From Actinomycetota bacterium (GTDB lineage: Bacteria; Actinomycetota; Actinomycetes; Mycobacteriales; Micromonosporaceae): a stretch of DNA of 8,669 nucleotides. Below are positions 5,833-8,669 of the stretch, in pieces; the stretch's first letter is position 1, and each line of letters begins with the position of its first letter. The stretch covers positions 4,635 through 13,303 of the forward strand of contig VAXX01000270.1 in NCBI GenBank assembly GCA_005885115.1. The letters run 5' to 3'. The notes beneath the pieces are model-generated. The model had not been told where the DNA came from and searched no databases. It saw only the letters and a list, made by a program, of their open reading frames with translations. The position numbers and the translations under genes were made by a program.

Positions 5833-6944
5833 TGCAGAACCTCCTCCAGCTTCACGTACTCCAGGCCGTGCGCCTCGGCCACCGGCCCGTACGTGACGTG
5901 CCCGTCGTACGTGTTCAGCCCCAGCGCGAGTGCCCGGTCCCGGCGCAGCGCCTCCCGCCACCCCCGGTTGGCCAGCTCCAGCGCGTACGGCAGGGTGACG
6001 TTGGTCAGCGCGTACGTGCTGGTGTGCGGCACCGCGCCGGGCATGTTGGCCACGCAGTAGAACAGCGAGTCGTGGACCCGGTAGACCGGGTTGTCGTGCG
6101 TGGTGGGTCGGGAGTCCTCGAAGCAGCCGCCCTGGTCGATGGAGATGTCCACGAGCACACTGCCGGGCTTCATCCGGGACACCAGCTCGTTGGTGATCAG
6201 CTTCGGGGCCTTGGCCCCGGGCACCAGGACCGCCCCGATGACCAGGTCGGCGTCGATGACCGCGCGTTCGACCTCGTACGCGTTGGACGCCACGGTCTGC
6301 AGGTGCCCCTGGTAGATCGCGTCCGAGCGGCGCAGCTTGTTGATGTCCCGGTCCAGCAGCAGCACCTCGGCCTGCATACCGAGGGCGATCGCGGCGGCGT
6401 TCATCCCGGAGACCCCGGCGCCGATGACCACGACCTTGGCCGCGTACACGCCGGAGACCCCGCCCATCAGCACGCCGCGCCCGCCGCCGGAGCGCATCAG
6501 GTGGTACGCGCCGACCTGCGGAGCCAGCCGGCCGGCGACCTCCGACATCGGCGCGAGCAGCGGCAACGAACTGTCGGACAGCTCGACCGTCTCGTACGCG
6601 ATTCCGGTGACCCCGCGGTCCAGCAGCGCCTTCGTGCACTCGGGTGAGGCCGCGAGGTGCAGGTACGTGAACAGCACCTGACCGGAGCGCATCCGGTGGT
6701 ACTCCTCGGCGATCGGCTCCTTCACCTTCAGGACCAGCTCACCCTCGCCCCACACGTCGTCCGGGCCGGGCAGGATCCGGGCGCCCGCGCCACGGTACTC
6801 CTCGTCCGGGATGGACGATCCGTCGCCGGCGCCGGCCTCGACGTACACCTCGTGGCCCTGCCGGACGAACTCGTGGACGCCGGCCGGGGTGATCGCCACG
6901 CGGTACTCGTGGTTCTTGACCTCCCGTGGGATTGCGACCTTCAC
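5829..6944 (-). CDS. ald: L-alanine dehydrogenase
   Basis: It catalyses the reversible NAD-dependent deamination of L-alanine to pyruvate and ammonium in the cytosol, linking alanine use, nitrogen assimilation and redox balance. The protein is 371 residues, the standard length. It begins [20 protein letters not shown] and keeps the expected active-site residues at standard positions: R15, K75 (LKVKEP), H96 (TYLHLA) and D270 (SIDQGG). The Rossmann motif is GAGVSG (175-180), with D198 ending strand VLLLD for NAD selectivity. GTG 6944 is chosen because it matches the conserved N-terminus and has GAGGGG 6 nt upstream (6951-6956); an upstream in-frame ATG at 7064 would add 40 non-conserved residues. 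It heads an operon with xerD and the lysozyme, with a CTGA overlap to xerD. No Lrp/AldR-type regulator is adjacent. Confidence 0.97.
   Translation of the reverse strand: MKVAIPREVKNHEYRVAITPAGVHEFVRQGHEVYVEAGAGDGSSIPDEEYRGAGARILPGPDDVWGEGELVLKVKEPIAEEYHRMRSGQVLFTYLHLAASPECTKALLDRGVTGIAYETVELSDSSLPLLAPMSEVAGRLAPQVGAYHLMRSGGGRGVLMGGVSGVYAAKVVVIGAGVSGMNAAAIALGMQAEVLLLDRDINKLRRSDAIYQGHLQTVASNAYEVERAVIDADLVIGAVLVPGAKAPKLITNELVSRMKPGSVLVDISIDQGGCFEDSRPTTHDNPVYRVHDSLFYCVANMPGAVPHTSTYALTNVTLPYALELANRGWREALRRDRALALGLNTYDGHVTYGPVAEAHGLEYVKLEEVLH
5840..5847 (-). promoter_or_regulatory. Ribosome binding site that sets the xerD start
   Basis: GGAGGAGG on the minus strand lies within the last codons of ald, with a 7-nt spacer before CTG at 5832. 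No ATG, GTG or TTG in the xerD frame falls within its reach, so this site is the main argument for CTG initiation. Confidence 0.7.
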
Positions 6945-6991
6945 CTGTGACCCCTCGCGTGCCTGTGGCGGCCCCATTGCCACCCGCCGCG

Positions 6992-6997
6992 AGTGTA
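6992..6997 (-). promoter_or_regulatory. Candidate -10 element of the ald-xerD-lysozyme operon
   Basis: The minus-strand hexamer TACACT fits TAnnnT and would place the transcript start near 6985, about 40 nt before the ald GTG, with the GAGGGG ribosome site inside that leader. No convincing -35 is present; the upstream bases are occupied by a GC-rich inverted repeat, which would fit activator- or repressor-dependent control. Confidence 0.4.
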
Positions 6998-6998
6998 A

Positions 6999-7020
6999 GC
7001 CGGCCGGGTGACGGGCCGGC
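6999..7020. promoter_or_regulatory. Inverted repeat GCCGGCC-8-GGCCGGC upstream of ald
   Basis: Perfect 7-bp arms (6999-7005 and 7014-7020) flank an 8-nt centre, immediately upstream of the ald -10 candidate. The position suits an operator. The arms are pure G/C and partly self-complementary, so chance is a real alternative. Confidence 0.3.
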
Positions 7021-7071
7021 CCGTAACACCCGCTCCGGTCGCCGCGATACCCATTTACCACCATGATTGGG

Positions 7072-7127
7072 GTACCCGGCGGCGATGGAGGCGAAGCGTG
7101 AAATCATCTGACTCAAGTACCCGGCGG
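7072..7127. repeat. Two 11-bp direct repeats GTACCCGGCGG flanking the start of the secreted propeller gene
   Basis: Identical copies lie at 7072-7082 and 7117-7127, 45 bp apart, each followed by CGAT one base out of register. The first is in the leader before the GGAGG ribosome site (7087-7091), the second is within codons 7-10. The first also forms the GGGTACCC palindrome (7070-7077). A binding site pair or a duplication remnant are both possible. Confidence 0.4.
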
Positions 7128-8669
7128 TCGATCGTCGCCGGGGCGGCGGTGCTGCTCGTGGCCCTGGGCGGCGCCGGACGGGCCGGGGCGGCGAACCCGG
7201 CCACCGGTACTGTGTCGGCGACCAGCCCGACGGCGAGCTGGACCGACGACTACGCGCTCACCGTGGACGTACCCGCCGGGTACGACGTGGGGAACGACCT
7301 CACCGTCTCGGTGGGCTGGCCGAATCCGGCCGCCGACTTCGACGTGTACGTCTACGACGGCACCGGGGCCGAGGTTGCCCAGGCGGCCACGAGCGCCGAC
7401 CCGGAGACTCTCGTCCTGCCGCCCGTCGCCGGCCGGTACACGGTGCGGGTGGTCCCGTTCAACCCGCTCGGGCAGAGCTACTCGGCGACCGCCACGCTGG
7501 CCGCCAAGCCCGTCGGGCCGGCCCCGGGTCCGGTCGGCGCGACCGCGTACACCAACTACGCCGCCCCGGGTACGCTGCCCCGCGCGCACGAGGCCGGTGA
7601 ACCGTCGATCGGCGTGAACTGGAGCACCGGGAAGGTCCTGTACCAGGCGTACACCGACACGTACCGGGTCAGCTTCGACGACAGCGCGGTCCCGGCGACC
7701 GCGCAGTGGGCCGACAAGAGCGCCCGCCCACCGGCCTGCACCGCGGTCACCTCGCTGGACCCGATCCTGTTCACCGACCACGACACCGGCCGGACCTTCG
7801 AGTCGCAACTGGCCGGCAAGACCTCGCTGACCTGCCTGACCGACAACGACGGGGACACCTGGACGCCCTCGCAGGGCGGCGGCTTCAACTCCGGCGTCGA
7901 CCACCAGACCGTGGGCGGCGGCCCCTACTCGGCCGGCGGCGTCGGCGGCACCCCGCTGTACCCGCACGCCGTGTACTACTGCTCGCAGGACATCGCCGAC
8001 GCGCTCTGCTCCACCAGCCGGGACGGCGGCGTGACGTTAGGGCCGGCGGTGCCGATGTACAACCTGCTCCAGTGTGGTGGCCTGCACGGGCACGTGAAGG
8101 TGGCCCCGGACGGCACCGTGTACGTGCCGAACAAGGGGTGCGGCGCCGGTCAGGCCGTGGCCGTCTCCGAGGACAACGGGCTGACCTGGCAGATCCGCCC
8201 GGTGCCGGGCAGCCTGCCGGGCGACACCGACCCGTCGGTGGGCATCGGCTCGGACGGCACCGTCTACTTCGGGTACCAGAACGCCGACGGGCACGCCCGG
8301 ATCGCGGTCTCCCACGACAAGGGCCGGACCTGGACCCACGACCAGGACGCCGGGGCCGGGCTGGGCATCCAGAACTCGGTGTTCCCGGCGGTGGTCGCCG
8401 GTGACCCGGACCGGGCCGCGTTCGCCTTCATCGGTACCCCGACCGGCGGGAACTACCAGGACGCGGCCAACTTCAAGGGCGTCTGGCACCTGTACGTCGC
8501 GGTCACCTACGACGGCGGTACGAGCTGGTCGCTGACCGACGCCACGCCGACCGACCCGGTCCAGAAGGGCTCGATCTGCACCGCCGGTACGACCTGCGGC
8601 AGTGACCGGAACCTGCTGGACTTCATCGACGTACAACTGGACAAGCAGGGTCGGGTCCTGGTCGCGTAC
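7098..8669 (+). CDS. Secreted protein with PPC-like domain and sialidase-type Asp-box propeller, 3' end beyond window
   Basis: The frame is open for 524 codons to the window edge. GTG 7098 has GGAGG 6 nt upstream. A signal peptide is clear: RR at 9-10, hydrophobic IVAGAAVLLVALGG, then a cleavage region near residues 30-32. Residues about 38-135 resemble a bacterial pre-peptidase C-terminal (PPC) beta sandwich (DFDVYVYDGTG, GRYTVRVVPF). After it comes a repeat-bearing region with Asp-box (BNR) motifs: TDNDGDTW (248-255), SEDNGLTW (357-364), SHDKGRTW (405-412) and TYDGGTSW (470-477), plus a degenerate SRDGGVTL (307-314). Such motifs mark six-bladed sialidase-like propellers, including exo-glycosidases and non-enzymatic binding proteins. 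The Arg triad and FRIP motif of true sialidases were not identified, so enzymatic activity is not claimed. Residue 314 is encoded by TTA (8037-8039). It diverges from ald by 153 bp. Confidence 0.85.
   Translation, partial: MKSSDSSTRRSIVAGAAVLLVALGGAGRAGAANPATGTVSATSPTASWTDDYALTVDVPAGYDVGNDLTVSVGWPNPAADFDVYVYDGTGAEVAQAATSADPETLVLPPVAGRYTVRVVPFNPLGQSYSATATLAAKPVGPAPGPVGATAYTNYAAPGTLPRAHEAGEPSIGVNWSTGKVLYQAYTDTYRVSFDDSAVPATAQWADKSARPPACTAVTSLDPILFTDHDTGRTFESQLAGKTSLTCLTDNDGDTWTPSQGGGFNSGVDHQTVGGGPYSAGGVGGTPLYPHAVYYCSQDIADALCSTSRDGGVTLGPAVPMYNLLQCGGLHGHVKVAPDGTVYVPNKGCGAGQAVAVSEDNGLTWQIRPVPGSLPGDTDPSVGIGSDGTVYFGYQNADGHARIAVSHDKGRTWTHDQDAGAGLGIQNSVFPAVVAGDPDRAAFAFIGTPTGGNYQDAANFKGVWHLYVAVTYDGGTSWSLTDATPTDPVQKGSICTAGTTCGSDRNLLDFIDVQLDKQGRVLVAY

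Larger units (their letters stand above)
6945..7097. other. Divergent promoter region between ald and the secreted propeller gene
   Basis: The 153 bp hold the ald leader, -10 candidate and inverted repeat on one side, and the leader of the propeller gene on the other. For the latter, CATGAT at 7062-7067 is the best -10-like match and would give a leader of about 24 nt, but no -35 is recognisable. TACCC (7048-7052) and GGGTA (7070-7074) form a 5-bp interrupted inverted repeat around that hexamer. No small gene or RNA is evident. Confidence 0.45.

Noticed and set aside
5833..6639. Upstream open continuation of the xerD frame, a possible long N-terminal extension
   Set aside because: It lies antiphase inside ald, which is full-length with all active-site residues; the predicted peptide is Arg/Gly-rich low-complexity typical of a shadow frame.
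6945..7064. Upstream in-frame ATG at 7064 for ald
   Set aside because: It adds 40 residues absent from the family and lacks a good ribosome site, while GTG 6944 matches the canonical N-terminus with a GAGGGG site.
7706..8404. Second plus-strand frame of 232 codons inside the propeller gene
   Set aside because: The main frame is open from 7098 to the edge and holds the signal peptide and four Asp-boxes; the alternative is an Arg-rich shadow.
1..8669. CRISPR arrays, tRNA or rRNA genes, insertion sequences, attachment sites, a dif site
   Set aside because: No spaced direct-repeat arrays, transposase genes, terminal inverted repeats, tRNA-like cloverleaf or rRNA sequence were seen. XerD is the housekeeping type, and nothing resembling its 28-bp dif target was found near it.

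Overview
This window is high-GC actinobacterial DNA. GTG starts are common, third codon positions are strongly G/C-rich, and genes are tightly packed with 4-bp start/stop overlaps. Gene order and protein content (ald, xerD, parA, scpA, scpB, rluB) fit the chromosome of a filamentous actinomycete, most likely a member of the Micromonosporaceae. That family assignment is an inference from protein flavour only. Nothing indicates a plasmid, phage or transposon.

Layout. (1) Positions 1-3126, minus strand: a parA-scpA-scpB-rluB operon. It encodes an orphan ParA ATPase, the two SMC-associated proteins ScpA (kleisin) and ScpB, and the 5' two thirds of an RluB-type rRNA pseudouridine synthase that runs off the left edge. 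The junctions are 6 bp apart, then overlapping by 4 bp and 14 bp. (2) Positions 3127-3350: a divergent regulatory region. (3) Positions 3351-4097, plus strand: a probably leaderless gene for an XRE-like helix-turn-helix protein, converging by 10 bp on the next operon. (4) Positions 4088-6944, minus strand: a second operon, ald-xerD-GH25 lysozyme, in which both junctions are 4-bp stop/start overlaps. The xerD start appears to be CTG. (5) Positions 6945-7097: a divergent promoter region. (6) From 7098 to the right edge, plus strand: a secreted protein with an N-terminal PPC-like beta domain and a sialidase-type Asp-box propeller, incomplete.

Functionally the core is a chromosome-maintenance neighbourhood: XerD (dimer resolution at dif), a ParA ATPase, and ScpA/ScpB (loader/regulator subunits of SMC condensin). 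Alanine dehydrogenase, a secreted muramidase, an uncharacterised regulator and a secreted propeller protein lie among or beside them. No clearly new defence or mobile system is visible. The points most worth a second look are the CTG start of xerD coupled to the ald stop, three in-frame TTA leucine codons (in the regulator, in scpA and inside an Asp-box of the propeller protein), the regulator of unknown role between the two segregation modules, and a marked excess of the tetranucleotide GTAC.
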